Shown: positions 1 through 9,413, counted from the first letter of the stretch. The stretch: DNA of 64,000 bases from Legionella longbeachae (GCF_004283175.1 NZ_RXNW01000002.1:248001-312000), one strand, 5' to 3'. Notes: generated from the letters alone by a model not told the origin. Numbers and translations are program-made.

Positions 1-955
1 TTTGATTTTCCGCATATCTATCGACAGCTCTTTGTAAGGACTCCATATGTCGTTGCAAATTCATGCTCATAAATCCAGCGAGCTGCATAAATCCAGGATA
101 TACAAGGCGCATAGCTCCTGGAAAACGAGAAGGAACGATAGAAATCACATTTTGCTGAAACCAATCATCTCCTCGGGATGCGGCTAGATCATTTACCGTA
201 GTAGGGGATTGGCTTGTGTCTATAGGTCCCCCTAGCAATATCGCTGTTCGAGGTAAATTAGCTGAGTGATTGGTAGACATTAACGCAACTGCAGCTAAAA
301 CAGGAACGGTCGGTTGACAAACTGCCATTACATTTAAATTAGGCCCTAACAAATTAAAGTAGGAAATCATATATTCAATATAATCATCTAAATCAAATGA
401 GCCTTCAGTTAAGGGAACATCACGGGCATTTTTCCAATCGGTAATATATACATCATATAAAGGTAGTAAGTTTATTACTGTATCACGAAGCAGCGTAGCA
501 TAATGTCCAGACATGGGGGCAACTAGGAGCATTTTAGGTAAATTCAAATGGTCTGCATATGTTTTTTTAAAACGAATCAGGTTACAGAAGCTTTGTTTGT
601 CAATAATTTCTTCTTGAATGTCATAATACTCATCGTCAATTTTAATTTGATTAATATCAAATTTAGGCTTGTCATACACATTAGTAATCATATGAAAAAC
701 ATAGGCATAACCTGCAACTCTACGATAATGACTTGAAGTTGCTTCTAATATTTTACGGAAAGAAATTTGTGTATCATCTGATGTATAAGGAATTTTATAA
801 GGCAAGTTAATATTATCGGAAACTCTACGAAAACGTCTTGCCAGATTTTCACAATAATCGGAATATGGCTGCAGTAAACGCATATTAAAATCATAGATAT
901 TATAGAGATACCGATTATCAAGAGGATTAAAAAACATTGCCAATCTCGTAAGCAT
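1..955 (-). CDS. phaZ: Intracellular polyhydroxybutyrate depolymerase (PhaZ family), 5' part
   Basis: The gene runs off the left edge, so only about the first 318 residues are present. Translation gives an N-terminus with FFNPLDNRYLYNIYDFN, then LLVAPMSGHYATLLRDTV, which is the recognisable core of the intracellular PHB depolymerase family (alpha/beta hydrolase). The family hydrolyses stored poly-3-hydroxybutyrate in the cytoplasm. The ATG at 955 gives MLTRLAMFFNP; an in-frame ATG at 937 is an equally possible start, and neither has a strong ribosome site. A PHB synthase is present at 40467-42254, so the organism can probably both make and mobilise PHB. The catalytic triad cannot be completed from this fragment. 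Confidence 0.85.
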   Translation of the reverse strand, partial: MLTRLAMFFNPLDNRYLYNIYDFNMRLLQPYSDYCENLARRFRRVSDNINLPYKIPYTSDDTQISFRKILEATSSHYRRVAGYAYVFHMITNVYDKPKFDINQIKIDDEYYDIQEEIIDKQSFCNLIRFKKTYADHLNLPKMLLVAPMSGHYATLLRDTVINLLPLYDVYITDWKNARDVPLTEGSFDLDDYIEYMISYFNLLGPNLNVMAVCQPTVPVLAAVALMSTNHSANLPRTAILLGGPIDTSQSPTTVNDLAASRGDDWFQQNVISIVPSRFPGAMRLVYPGFMQLAGFMSMNLQRHMESLQRAVDRYAENQ

Positions 956-1129
956 CAGGATATTACAGTAATATACTTAAAACGATAAAATAGCAATATG
1001 CTCATCTAAATATTGTGTTTATGGCATAGAGAGCAAAAAAACAAGACACTCTTTTTTTTCATTACAAATGTTTCATCTGTATAAAATCAAGATGATAAGA
1101 TTCTTTTTTTAATTCAACAGGATGTAATT

Positions 1130-1651
1130 ATGTCAAGATTTCCAAATAAAACTCACTATGAGCTTCGTCAATATTTTAAAAAATTGAGCCTGGAGCAATT
1201 GAAAGAACAAAATCGTTCCTATGGTCCGCATTTTGAAAATTTGGAAGAAAAGATTGATAAATGCAGTCAGGATCTAGCAGCTGAAAGCAAACATTGGCAA
1301 ACATTAAAGGATCAAAAGAGTACCCATGAGCTCTCTTATGATTCTGTGGTATTGAGCGAACAAGAATTTAGGCAAAACATTGAGTCCTTGAATGACATAA
1401 TGGATCATTCAGAACGATTTCTTGCAAGAAAATCGGTTGGTGTATCTCCGAGCGAACTTTATTATCAACAGTTATCATGCCTCGAAAATCCTATACAACA
1501 ATCAAATTTAATGATCGAACGTTTGGCAAATAAACTCGAACATTTAACAAAAAAGAAAAAAGAAGCCATTTCTGAATTGAAAACTCTTAATAGTATTATT
1601 GAAGAGAAAGAACAGTTAAACAATGTGCCCCAGGTAGTTCACAGATATTAA
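1130..1651 (+). CDS. Hypothetical coiled-coil protein, 173 aa
   Basis: I do not recognise this protein. It is very charged, rich in Glu, Lys, Gln and Leu, with heptad-like stretches at about residues 20-70 and 125-165, so it is probably mostly coiled coil. There is no signal peptide or membrane segment. An AGGA motif precedes the ATG at a suitable distance, which supports the start. It is a single gene, divergent from phaZ and convergent with the efflux operon end at 1667. A small cytosolic or translocated protein is possible, but nothing in the sequence shows a function. Confidence 0.6.
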   Translation: MSRFPNKTHYELRQYFKKLSLEQLKEQNRSYGPHFENLEEKIDKCSQDLAAESKHWQTLKDQKSTHELSYDSVVLSEQEFRQNIESLNDIMDHSERFLARKSVGVSPSELYYQQLSCLENPIQQSNLMIERLANKLEHLTKKKKEAISELKTLNSIIEEKEQLNNVPQVVHRY

Positions 1652-1666
1652 CTCCATAAAATTATT

Positions 1667-2551
1667 TTATTCTTCAGCTATGTAAATAAAATTATTTTTT
1701 GCCTTATTCATTAGAGTATTAAATCGTTGTAAATGTTTCTGGGTTGTTGTGGGCGAATGCAACACAAACTCAGAAACAGATAATGCAAAAAGCACTCTAC
1801 GTATTTCCCAAATTGTTTCTTGAAAGACATCGATTCGCTTTATAGTTTGCGGACTTACTTTCGCTTCTAATTTTAAATTTTGCGAACTAACGGTTATAGG
1901 TGAACAGATTTTTATAACCTGGGTACGTAATTTTGCGACAAAAATAGAAGAGTTAATTCTATGGGGACTGGTTTGAGTGATTTGTTGCACCACATCATTA
2001 AAAAAATTATAAACCATCATCTGATGGAATAGATAAAGTTTCTGTGAATAATGAAAGGTCTGGAATAAAAAATAATCACCAATTAAAACTATAGCTACAC
2101 CAAGCAAGGTACATATTCCCCGATTTAACATCATCACAAATGGGCCTTCAGGAGAGTTGATTTCAGTAGTTTGGGCTAATAAAAAGAACGCAATGAGGGT
2201 AATAAAAAAAACACTAATATCATATCGGTTTGTGTTAATTGATGATACTGAAAATCCAATGACGGCCACGATGAATATAACCGGGATTAATCGATAGTTA
2301 AACTGAGTTAAATAAAGTAATGGAATTAAAATCAACAAAGCAGCAAAAGTACCGCCAATGCGATAAATAGCTCTTTTAACAATTAAACCAGGCTCAATTC
2401 CAGCGCTGATAACGATGACTGTGAGCAAAACCCACCATTTATGAGGAATATTTGAAAATAAGTAAATCAGCATGGCAACCATAAACATAATTGCCAAATG
2501 AACAAACCGCGCGTAATCAAGCTTTCTTTTTAATGCATTTTGAGTAAGCAT
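1667..2551 (-). CDS. FUSC-family inner-membrane efflux subunit, second half-protein
   Basis: This 294-aa protein has an N-terminal block of about six hydrophobic helices (residues 15-165) followed by a soluble, mainly helical domain. That is the architecture of one half of AaeB/FUSC-type pumps, which are normally about 650-700 aa with two such units. Its start overlaps the end of the previous gene by 22 bp, suggesting coupled translation. It is the last gene of the TolC-HlyD-FUSC-FUSC operon. FUSC proteins drive export of aromatic acids or other small molecules across the inner membrane with an HlyD-type adaptor. The substrate is unknown. The split pump may work as a heterodimer with the neighbour at 2530-3462. 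Confidence 0.7.
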   Translation of the reverse strand: MLTQNALKRKLDYARFVHLAIMFMVAMLIYLFSNIPHKWWVLLTVIVISAGIEPGLIVKRAIYRIGGTFAALLILIPLLYLTQFNYRLIPVIFIVAVIGFSVSSINTNRYDISVFFITLIAFFLLAQTTEINSPEGPFVMMLNRGICTLLGVAIVLIGDYFLFQTFHYSQKLYLFHQMMVYNFFNDVVQQITQTSPHRINSSIFVAKLRTQVIKICSPITVSSQNLKLEAKVSPQTIKRIDVFQETIWEIRRVLFALSVSEFVLHSPTTTQKHLQRFNTLMNKAKNNFIYIAEE

Positions 2552-3462
2552 AATTTATTCCAGCTGCTAAAGGCGTGATCCAGACACATGGCAACATGAT
2601 GCTGTAATCTTGTGTTAGGTTTGATAGGAAACTGAGGTAAACCGCACGGGGAATTCGCGTGCATTTGCAGCCTAAGCCAGAGTAAGTTATTTTTAATTCC
2701 ATACCAAAATGCTTCATTCATAGTTTCATAATAAAGATTATCTAAAGAATGTTGAATATTACGTATGTTCACTGAGATACGATAGGCAGGCATCATGTAT
2801 TTTTTGGGAAGCATTTTTGTATAATTTCTAACGATCCCCAAATGCATAATTTCTTCCCAAGTCGGCTTATTATCATTTTTATTTATGGTGTAATCGATAT
2901 CCTTTTCAAGGTATTGGATGAATTTTTGTAAAGCCCTGTTCCAAACGATTAAATACATATTCGGAAAAATTCTTAAGCAAATGAAAATAAAAGTCATTGA
3001 CAATGCAATCGACGAAATTAAACCATATACAACTTCAAGATTGGCGGGAGGATCGATACCTAGGACGAGGGCGCCAGATGAAATAAGTAACATTGTTAAA
3101 TTTTTCAGGGTGTAAAAATACCTTAATACACAAAAATAAGTGACTGAAAGAACAAAAACAGAAAAAAAGAAAAAAATCACGCGAAAAGGATAAACGAGAT
3201 AGAACGTGACGCTGATGAGAATTATGACTATGGTGATAAAAATCAGTAATTGTTCTTTTTCTTTAAAAGTAGAGAGCACTGGTGCTTCATAAAGTGATGT
3301 TAAAAGAAATGGCATAAAAAAAGCCATAAAGCTCACAGGTTGAAATAACCAATAAACATATACTTCAACTGTTGCAATAAAGAGGCTTTTATAAAGTGTA
3401 ATTCGTTGAATGGCATAAGGATCAACTTCATCAAGCCACTGTTTAAACTTTGATATAGACAT
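2530..3462 (-). CDS. FUSC-family inner-membrane efflux subunit, first half-protein
   Basis: This 310-aa protein has about six hydrophobic helices in residues 15-175 followed by a cytosolic helical domain, again one half of a FUSC/AaeB-type transporter. The reading frame stays open upstream to 3570, but I choose the ATG at 3462. It begins MSISKFKQWLDE, leaves a clean first membrane helix and overlaps the HlyD gene end by only 20 bp; the longer version would add an implausible hydrophobic tail read through the HlyD gene. The stop overlaps the next FUSC half-gene by 22 bp. Together the two genes make up one normal-length FUSC pump. Confidence 0.7.
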   Translation of the reverse strand: MSISKFKQWLDEVDPYAIQRITLYKSLFIATVEVYVYWLFQPVSFMAFFMPFLLTSLYEAPVLSTFKEKEQLLIFITIVIILISVTFYLVYPFRVIFFFFSVFVLSVTYFCVLRYFYTLKNLTMLLISSGALVLGIDPPANLEVVYGLISSIALSMTFIFICLRIFPNMYLIVWNRALQKFIQYLEKDIDYTINKNDNKPTWEEIMHLGIVRNYTKMLPKKYMMPAYRISVNIRNIQHSLDNLYYETMNEAFWYGIKNNLLWLRLQMHANSPCGLPQFPIKPNTRLQHHVAMCLDHAFSSWNKLCLLKMH

Positions 3463-4471
3463 AAGCACTGGTTCCAACTCGAAGTGGATAATGAGGATCA
3501 AGATCTGTAATTCGAATAATGACGGGGAGTCGTTGAGGTAACAAAATCCATTGATTTTCATTAACGACATTTTGTAGTTGGGTCCGATTGTCTACCAATT
3601 GTCGATTAGCAGACCAATAATCAGACTCTACCACTCCATGAAACACTTTTCTACTTAGATACATCCTTGGGAATATTAAAACTTTAGATCCTTTACGTAC
3701 ATCGCGTAAGTCTGTTTCATTAAAATTTGCCTGTATGTATACATTATCGGTATCTACTAAAGAAAAAAGTGGTTGATTAATATTAACTGGTGTTCCAATA
3801 GTGAAGAATAAATTTTGAATAATTCCATTTCCTTGTGCATAGACATTCGTCAACTCTAAATTGACTTTTGCATTTTTTAATCGTGCATAAATGGACTTAA
3901 TTTCATTTCCTTGAACTTCTATTTGATTTTTATCAATTTCTAATTGCTTTAAAGCAGCTTGCCATTTGTCTTTTGCCGCTTGTGTTTCTTGTTGAGAATT
4001 TTGGAGAGTCATTAATGATACGGATTTTATTCTATAACCCTTGCGATATTTTTGATCATCTTGATAAAGTTTAATATAATTTCTTTGTTCGTTTTCACTG
4101 AGCTTAAGATCACGATCATATGTTGTTTTTAATACCGCTAATTGTGCTTGGGCGCTGGCTAAATCGGCTGTAAGTTGCTCAACTGTATAAATATAGGGTT
4201 TTTGAAACACAGTAAAAAGTTTTTGTCCTTTTTTAACAACATCACCATTTTGGACATAAAGATCAGTAATATAACCACTTGTAAGGGCTGCGACTGGCCG
4301 TACGTTATTGACAACGAATGCATTATCGGTGAACGGAAATAAATAAGAAAAAATATAGATAACAGTCGTTAAAATACCTATAAAAATAATTGTATTAACT
4401 AAGGTAATCGAACGCTTTAAGCGAGTATATCTTTTTTTAATTTTTGTACGAAATTGAATGAAATTTTTCAT
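3443..4471 (-). CDS. HlyD/EmrA-type membrane fusion protein
   Basis: The 342-aa protein has one N-terminal transmembrane helix (about residues 20-45). A conserved block follows (FPFTDNAFVVNNVRPVAALT), then a biotinyl-lipoyl half motif (SGYITDLYVQNGDVVKKGQ), a coiled-coil hairpin at about 95-195, and a beta-barrel region with the typical ANFNETDLRDVRKG. This is the periplasmic adaptor linking the FUSC pump to the outer-membrane TolC-like protein, as in AaeA or EmrA. It sits 51 bp downstream of the TolC-like gene and overlaps the FUSC gene. Its closest relative in the window is the adaptor at 61318-62328, which matches it along its whole length. Confidence 0.88.
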   Translation of the reverse strand: MKNFIQFRTKIKKRYTRLKRSITLVNTIIFIGILTTVIYIFSYLFPFTDNAFVVNNVRPVAALTSGYITDLYVQNGDVVKKGQKLFTVFQKPYIYTVEQLTADLASAQAQLAVLKTTYDRDLKLSENEQRNYIKLYQDDQKYRKGYRIKSVSLMTLQNSQQETQAAKDKWQAALKQLEIDKNQIEVQGNEIKSIYARLKNAKVNLELTNVYAQGNGIIQNLFFTIGTPVNINQPLFSLVDTDNVYIQANFNETDLRDVRKGSKVLIFPRMYLSRKVFHGVVESDYWSANRQLVDNRTQLQNVVNENQWILLPQRLPVIIRITDLDPHYPLRVGTSAYVYIKV

Positions 4472-4522
4472 AAAAACAAATTAGTTTTAAATTTTTTTTC
4501 TCCTCGAAGAGGAGTCCTGACC

Positions 4523-5893
4523 TTACGTTGATGAATCTGTTTGCAATTTTTTGGGCCTCAAATGATAAGCATAACCCCCAGCCAAATCTTGGTATAAAGC
4601 AACTAAAGACATTGCAAGTTCCAATTTGGCTTGATTGGTTGTAAGCGCCAAATTATCCAAATATATCTTACTTTGTAATAAATCTTTATAAGAAATTAAT
4701 CCTGTTTTTAACAACCCTTGTTGTAATTTATATTTACGACGATAATCCTCTTCTGCCTGTGCATATGCAACAAACTGTTCATTCATTCGTTTATTTGCAG
4801 AATAATCAGTATCTACTTCTTTTAAAATGCGTTTAACGGTTTTCTCAAATTCAGCAACTTTTGCATGATACGCTCCTTTACTTGCGGCGACATTTCCCAG
4901 AACACTGGGGGCTATAGTCCAATTTACATAAGTATCTACTGATTGTGCGAAAGTACTGTGTGGTGAGCTTACTTCACCAAGGAAATCATCTAATTGCAAG
5001 GCTGGAAAGAAATTACTATAGGCAACAGAGATTTTTATGCGCGATGCTTTTAACGCGTATTCTGCCATTTTCATATCGGGTCGATTATTTAAGACTGTAG
5101 CTGGTAAGCTACCCGGTTTAAAACGAGTAAAATCTAATGTGGCAAAATTATTGTTATTTTTGACTCTCCCGGGAATTTCATTAATTAAAAAGCGAAGGGC
5201 GTTTTCACTAAATACAATATTATGCAAAATGGGTTTTATTTGTGCCGCAATTATTTGTTCATCAGATTGCAACTGAGCTAAATCAATCTCATTAACCAAT
5301 CCAATCTTGATATCTTGTTGACTCAATGCAATCAAGGATTTTAAATCATTATCAAGTTGCTGTAGTAACCTTAGCTGCTCCATTTGGGCGATTAAAGTGA
5401 AGTAAGCAGTGGTAATTTGGCCAATTAAGGCTAAGCGCATTCCATCAACAGCGGCTTGATATACTTGTAGATTATAAGTAGCCTGCTTTTGCTGGGTGTA
5501 AAGTTGCATAATATTCAAAACATAATAAGGCCATACGCCATAAAACGCACCAGGAATACCTAAGGCAGGGTTAGTGGAATAACCAGCAAATAATTTTAGG
5601 GTTGGAATCCAGCTGAGCTTGATTTGCTGTAATTCTCCTTGAGCTTGTTGGACATTTCCTATGGCGATATGAATATCCATGTTATTCTTTAAGCCAGTTT
5701 CAATTAATTGATTCAATTCTAAATCATGAAATTGCTTCCACCAAGCAGTATAAGGCAAGTTATTTACTGGTTTATATGCTTTTGTACTGGAAGGAAATTT
5801 TTTGAGGGGTGTAGAAACTTGTTGCTCAACATTTCTATGGCAGCCTGTTACTATTTCAATCAATAATAGGAAGATGGAAATCCTTTTTAGCAT
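4523..5893 (-). CDS. NodT/TolC-family outer-membrane efflux lipoprotein
   Basis: The 456-aa protein begins with a lipoprotein signal peptide; the lipobox is around Cys18 (VTGC). Two outer-membrane efflux (OEP) repeats follow, with the usual long helical hairpins and a mid-protein NNRPDMKMAEYALKASRI segment, which corresponds to the family's LxxRPDVxxAE motif. It forms the outer-membrane channel for the HlyD and FUSC proteins encoded downstream on the same strand. It is paralogous to 58893-60293; both share AWW-Q, LELNQ and the WIP, PGAF and YVLNI stretches. An Lrp/AsnC gene lies upstream on the same strand and could regulate it. Confidence 0.88.
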   Translation of the reverse strand: MLKRISIFLLLIEIVTGCHRNVEQQVSTPLKKFPSSTKAYKPVNNLPYTAWWKQFHDLELNQLIETGLKNNMDIHIAIGNVQQAQGELQQIKLSWIPTLKLFAGYSTNPALGIPGAFYGVWPYYVLNIMQLYTQQKQATYNLQVYQAAVDGMRLALIGQITTAYFTLIAQMEQLRLLQQLDNDLKSLIALSQQDIKIGLVNEIDLAQLQSDEQIIAAQIKPILHNIVFSENALRFLINEIPGRVKNNNNFATLDFTRFKPGSLPATVLNNRPDMKMAEYALKASRIKISVAYSNFFPALQLDDFLGEVSSPHSTFAQSVDTYVNWTIAPSVLGNVAASKGAYHAKVAEFEKTVKRILKEVDTDYSANKRMNEQFVAYAQAEEDYRRKYKLQQGLLKTGLISYKDLLQSKIYLDNLALTTNQAKLELAMSLVALYQDLAGGYAYHLRPKKLQTDSST

Positions 5894-5985
5894 GAATAAT
5901 TCATTATTTGAACATTATTTTTGATATTGTAAATTATTACAGGTGGATAAGACTATATTTATTCCTATTTATTGAATGAACCATG

Positions 5986-6453
5986 TTACTCAAGATGATT
6001 AAGTGGTAGGGACGTTGTTTCGCAAATAGTTCTTAATATAAAACTCGATTGTACGCTGGATACACCATTAATACGAGTTAGTTTATCTAATAAAAATGTT
6101 TGGTAAGCGTTCAGATCTGGCACAATGACTTTTAATAAATAATCCGCGGATTGCCCTGTAATCATATAACATTGAATCACCTCAGGAAGAAAGCGAATCT
6201 CTTCTTCGAAATGACTCATTACGGTAGGCTGGTGATTATCTAATCCAACTAAAACTATCACTGATAATTTTAATCCTATTTTTTCTGGATCAAGAAGAGC
6301 AACCTCTTTTTTAATATAGCCATGATCTTCAAGTAGTTTGACTCTGCGCAGACAAGGTGAAGGGGATAGAGCCACCATGTCTGCCAATTCTTGATTGTTG
6401 ATTTTGCAATTTGCTTGAAGAATATCAAGTATTTTTTTGTCAATGCGGTCCAT
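5986..6453 (-). CDS. Lrp/AsnC-family transcriptional regulator
   Basis: The 155-aa protein has an N-terminal winged helix-turn-helix (MDRIDKKILDILQANCKINN, then LADMVALSPSPCLRRVKLLEDHGYI) and a C-terminal RAM ligand-binding domain at about 65-145. The frame is open upstream to 6543, but the ATG at 6453 gives the standard family start and length; the extra N-terminus would be an AT-rich artefact. Lrp/AsnC proteins bind amino acids or related effectors. It lies between the divergent MFS gene at 6655 and the efflux operon that starts at 5893, so either is a candidate target. No specific operator is visible. Confidence 0.88.
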   Translation of the reverse strand: MDRIDKKILDILQANCKINNQELADMVALSPSPCLRRVKLLEDHGYIKKEVALLDPEKIGLKLSVIVLVGLDNHQPTVMSHFEEEIRFLPEVIQCYMITGQSADYLLKVIVPDLNAYQTFLLDKLTRINGVSSVQSSFILRTICETTSLPLNHLE

Positions 6454-6654
6454 AATTAATAAAAAATTATATAAATAATTGACATTATAGAATATTATTC
6501 CAATTAAATGTAATTTATTAAAATAAAAATTTAAAAAAAGCAATTTTCAAACATGATTTTGCAATTTAATTTCAAAGGATTTGAATTAAAATATGTTGGT
6601 GATGGTTAATTGTACATCGTGAACATAAAGTATTGTTTCTAGTTTGAGGATATT

Positions 6655-7890
6655 ATGTCTGCTTCCCGCGTTGTTGCCTGGTTTGTTTGGGTTGTTGCCT
6701 CGATTTTTTATGCTTATCAATATGTCTTAAGAGTTATGCCCAACATTATGATGGATGATATAACTTCTCAATTCCACATTGATGCGACGGTATTTGGGCA
6801 ATTTTCTGGTATTTATTATTTAGGTTATTCCTTAATGCATTTACCTATTGGTATTATGCTCGATAGATTTGGGCCCAGGAAAGTGATGACCGTATGCATT
6901 TTGCTTCCTGTTATCGGTTTGTTACCGCTTATTTTTGCGGACAACTGGATTTATCCTCTTATAGGTAGGGCTTTGATAGGTATAGGGTCTTCTGCTGCGA
7001 TTTTAGGCACGTTTAAAATAATAAGAATGTCGTTTAAAGAACAATATTTTTCACGCATGCTTAGCTTTTCAGTTATGATTGGCCTAATAGGTGCTGTTTA
7101 TGGGGGAGGGCCAGTAAGCTATCTCTCTCATACCTTAGGTTATAAAGTGGTTGTTGAAATTTTTATTATCCTTGGGTTAATACTCGCATGTGTTACCTAT
7201 TTGATTGTTCCAGAAGAAAAACCAACCTACCATTCCTCAGTTTTTACTAATGTGAAAACCGTTTTTTCCAATAAAAAAGTCATGCTGCTTTGTTTTTTTT
7301 CGGGTTTAATGCTTGGACCTTTAGAAGGATTTTCAGATGTATGGGGCTCAGGTTTTTTAAAACATGTCTATGGTTTAGAGCCTTCAGTGGCTAATTACTT
7401 GCCTTCAATGATTTTCATAGGCATGTGTTTTGGATCACCAGTGTTAAGCTTGATTGCAGAAAAAACAGGATATTATCTAGGTACAATCATTACTGCAGGA
7501 ATAATTATGTGCTTGGTTTTTGTTGCATTAGTCGCAGGTACATTAACTGTAACAACTATAACGCTCAGCTTTGTGTTAGTAGGTATGTGTTGTGCTTATC
7601 AGATTTTGGCTATTTATAAAGTATCCACTTATGTTCCTGATAATCTTGCTGGTTTGACTACTGCGATTGCAAATATGATCATTATGACTTTTGGCTATGG
7701 CTTTCATACAGTTATTGGTGTTGTTGTTAATGCCTATGGTGGAATTCGTGATGCAAATGCATTCATTTACGGAATAGGAGTTATTCCAATAACATTGGCC
7801 TTAGGTGTTACAGGTATACTTGTATTGGCTTATCAGGACAAATTTGGTACAAGAAGATCAGTAATAAAAGAACGTCTAAGTAAAGCTTAA
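6655..7890 (+). CDS. Major facilitator superfamily transporter
   Basis: The 411-aa protein is almost entirely hydrophobic, with about 12 predicted helices. The loop 2-3 signature is present as GIMLDRFGPRK (residues about 66-76). A GAGGATATT leader precedes the ATG. The family is a cytoplasmic-membrane secondary transporter; the substrate cannot be told from sequence. It is divergent from the Lrp/AsnC gene, a common arrangement for a regulator and an amino-acid or drug transporter. Its stop codon is followed directly by the 136-bp tandem repeat array. Confidence 0.85.
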   Translation: MSASRVVAWFVWVVASIFYAYQYVLRVMPNIMMDDITSQFHIDATVFGQFSGIYYLGYSLMHLPIGIMLDRFGPRKVMTVCILLPVIGLLPLIFADNWIYPLIGRALIGIGSSAAILGTFKIIRMSFKEQYFSRMLSFSVMIGLIGAVYGGGPVSYLSHTLGYKVVVEIFIILGLILACVTYLIVPEEKPTYHSSVFTNVKTVFSNKKVMLLCFFSGLMLGPLEGFSDVWGSGFLKHVYGLEPSVANYLPSMIFIGMCFGSPVLSLIAEKTGYYLGTIITAGIIMCLVFVALVAGTLTVTTITLSFVLVGMCCAYQILAIYKVSTYVPDNLAGLTTAIANMIIMTFGYGFHTVIGVVVNAYGGIRDANAFIYGIGVIPITLALGVTGILVLAYQDKFGTRRSVIKERLSKA

Positions 7891-7891
7891 A

Positions 7892-8764
7892 CGGTTGAGA
7901 GGAAGGTTTAAGTACAGCGAAACGTCACCCTCTGCTCAAGCAGGGGGTCTATGGAATCTACGCTATAAGATGAAGTGTCTTGCAGGGCCTGTCGTTTTTT
8001 GAGACCTTCCGCTGTTGTAGAAGGTGACGGTTGAGAGGAAAGTTTAGGTACAGCGAAACGTCACCCTCTGCGCAAGCAGGGGGTCTATGGAATCTACGCT
8101 ATAAGATGAAGTGTCTTGCAGGGCCTGTCGTTTTTTGAGACCTTCCGCTGTTGTGAAAGGTGACGGTTGAGAGGAAGTTTTAGGTACAGCGAAACGTCAC
8201 CCTCTGCGCAAGCAGGGGGTCTATGGAATCTACGCTATAAGATGATGTGTCTTGCAAGGCCTGTTGTTTTTTGAGACCTCCCGCTGTTGCGGAAGGTGAC
8301 GGTTTAGAGGAAAGTTTAGGTACAGCGAAACGTCACCCTCTGCGCAAGCAGGGGGTCTATGGAATCTACGCTATAAGATGAAGTGTCTTGCAGGGCCTGT
8401 CGTTTTTTGAGACCTTCCGCTGTTGTGAAAGGTGACGGTTGAGAGGAAGTTTTAGGTACAGCGAAACGTCACCCTCTGCGCAAGCAGGGGGTCTATGGAA
8501 TCTACGCTATAAGATGAAGTGTCTTGCAAGGCCTGTTGTTTTTTGAGACCTCCCGCTGTTGCGGAAGGTGACGGTTTAGAGGAAGGTTTAGGTACAGCGA
8601 AACGTCACCCTCTGCAGCAAGCAGGGGGTCTATGGAATCTACGCTATAAGATGAAGTGTCTTGCAAGGCCTGTTCTTTTTTTGAGACTTCCCGCTGTTGT
8701 GGAAGGTGACGGTTGAGAGGAAGGTTTAGGTACAGCGAAATGCCACCCTCTGCGCAAGCAGGGA
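7892..8764. repeat. Tandem array of about 136-bp non-coding repeats, six full copies plus a partial
   Basis: Copies begin at 7892, 8028, 8164, 8300, 8436 and 8572, each starting CGGTT(G/T)AGAGGAA. A truncated seventh starts at 8710 and ends near 8764. Spacing is exactly 136 bp five times and 138 bp for the sixth copy, which has small insertions. Copies differ by few bases. The period is not a multiple of three, so this is not a protein repeat. Each copy holds two hairpin-forming stretches: CCCTCTGC-GCAA-GCAGGGGG, whose loop is a GNRA tetraloop, and CC(T)TCCCGC-TGTT-GCGGAAGG. GGTGACG at the end of one unit also pairs with CGTCACC in the next. Open frames inside it on either strand are not supported. 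Confidence 0.92.
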
Positions 8765-9026
8765 ACTGTTGAAGGTATACTGTAAATAGAGGCATACTCA
8801 ATATTTTGATTATACAGTTATTATTAAAAATCTTAAGGATTATGATTATCCAGCATTTTCAATAAGAGCATCTGTTTAAACACAATGGTTGTTCTATAAT
8901 TATCTTGTCCCTGATATGAGTTTAAAGAATAGATTTATTATGATTTTTTTAAGTTAGAAGATGACAAAGTGAATCTTAATCAGTATATTATCTAATATAC
9001 TATTCATGTATTGTTTTCTCAATTTT
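8765..9026. other. Intergenic stretch between the repeat array and tRNA-Lys
   Basis: This AT-rich spacer has no convincing open reading frame. It presumably carries the tRNA promoter just before 9027, but I could not pick out -35/-10 elements with confidence. Confidence 0.5.
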
Positions 9027-9102
9027 GGGCCGTTAGCTCAGCTGGTAGAGCAGGAGACTCTTAATCTCTTGGTCATAGGTTCGATCCCTATACGGCCTAC
9101 CA
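9027..9102 (+). tRNA. tRNA-Lys (anticodon CUU)
   Basis: The 76-nt sequence folds as a complete cloverleaf. It has a 7-bp acceptor stem (GGGCCGT with ACGGCCT, including one G-T pair), a D-arm GCTC...GAGC, an anticodon stem GGAGA/TCTCT with loop CTCTTAA giving anticodon CTT, a T-arm ATAGG-TTCGATC-CCTAT, and an encoded CCA end. The accessory segment begins directly downstream, with an IS remnant within 40 bp, so this tRNA may mark an integration site. I found no duplicated tRNA 3' end elsewhere in the window. Confidence 0.97.
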
Positions 9103-9135
9103 ATGAAATCAATAGAGTATAGTTTTATAGAATCC

Positions 9136-9340
9136 GGCTCATCCCCATTTCCGGGGGCACTAATCAAGAACACAAAACTTTAACTCTTAACCTATAATTT
9201 TCAAAATTTCTAAATCCATAAGCACGTCGTTGAATCAGCTTCATCTTCCGATGAAACCCTTCCGTAATGCCATTGTTTTTAGTAAACCGCCACATTCTAA
9301 CCACTTCTTCGTTTTGAATTAAGCGTTTTGGCAATGTTTT
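9136..9340 (-). pseudogene. ISL3-family transposase remnant (3' end)
   Basis: The minus strand from about 9340 to the stop at 9164-9166 reads, in one frame, LPKRLIQNEEVVRMW, then TKNNGITEGFHRKMKLIQRR, then AYGFRNFENYRLRVKV. This is the C-terminus of ISL3-family transposases. An in-frame TAA lies just upstream and no catalytic core remains, so it is a decayed fragment of about 55 codons. GGCTCATCCCCATTTCCGGG at about 9136-9155 could be the inverted-repeat end of the element. It sits immediately after tRNA-Lys. Confidence 0.8.
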
Positions 9341-9413
9341 TTAGTATATTGTGTGCTAAAGCGCTGACGGAGAATGGCTGGTTTGAACCTCAGCCATTTC
9401 TCTTATCGAGGTT

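Noticed and set aside
2517-2717. 66-aa minus-strand frame overlapping the FUSC junction
   Set aside because: It overlaps two well-supported FUSC half-genes in another frame and has no family features.
7892-8764. CRISPR array
   Set aside because: The whole 136-bp unit is repeated, with no short repeat alternating with unique spacers, and no cas genes are near.
8502-8801. Minus-strand 99-aa protein with internal repeats
   Set aside because: It lies inside the tandem array, whose 136-bp period shifts frame at every copy; the apparent repeat in this frame comes from the one 138-bp unit.
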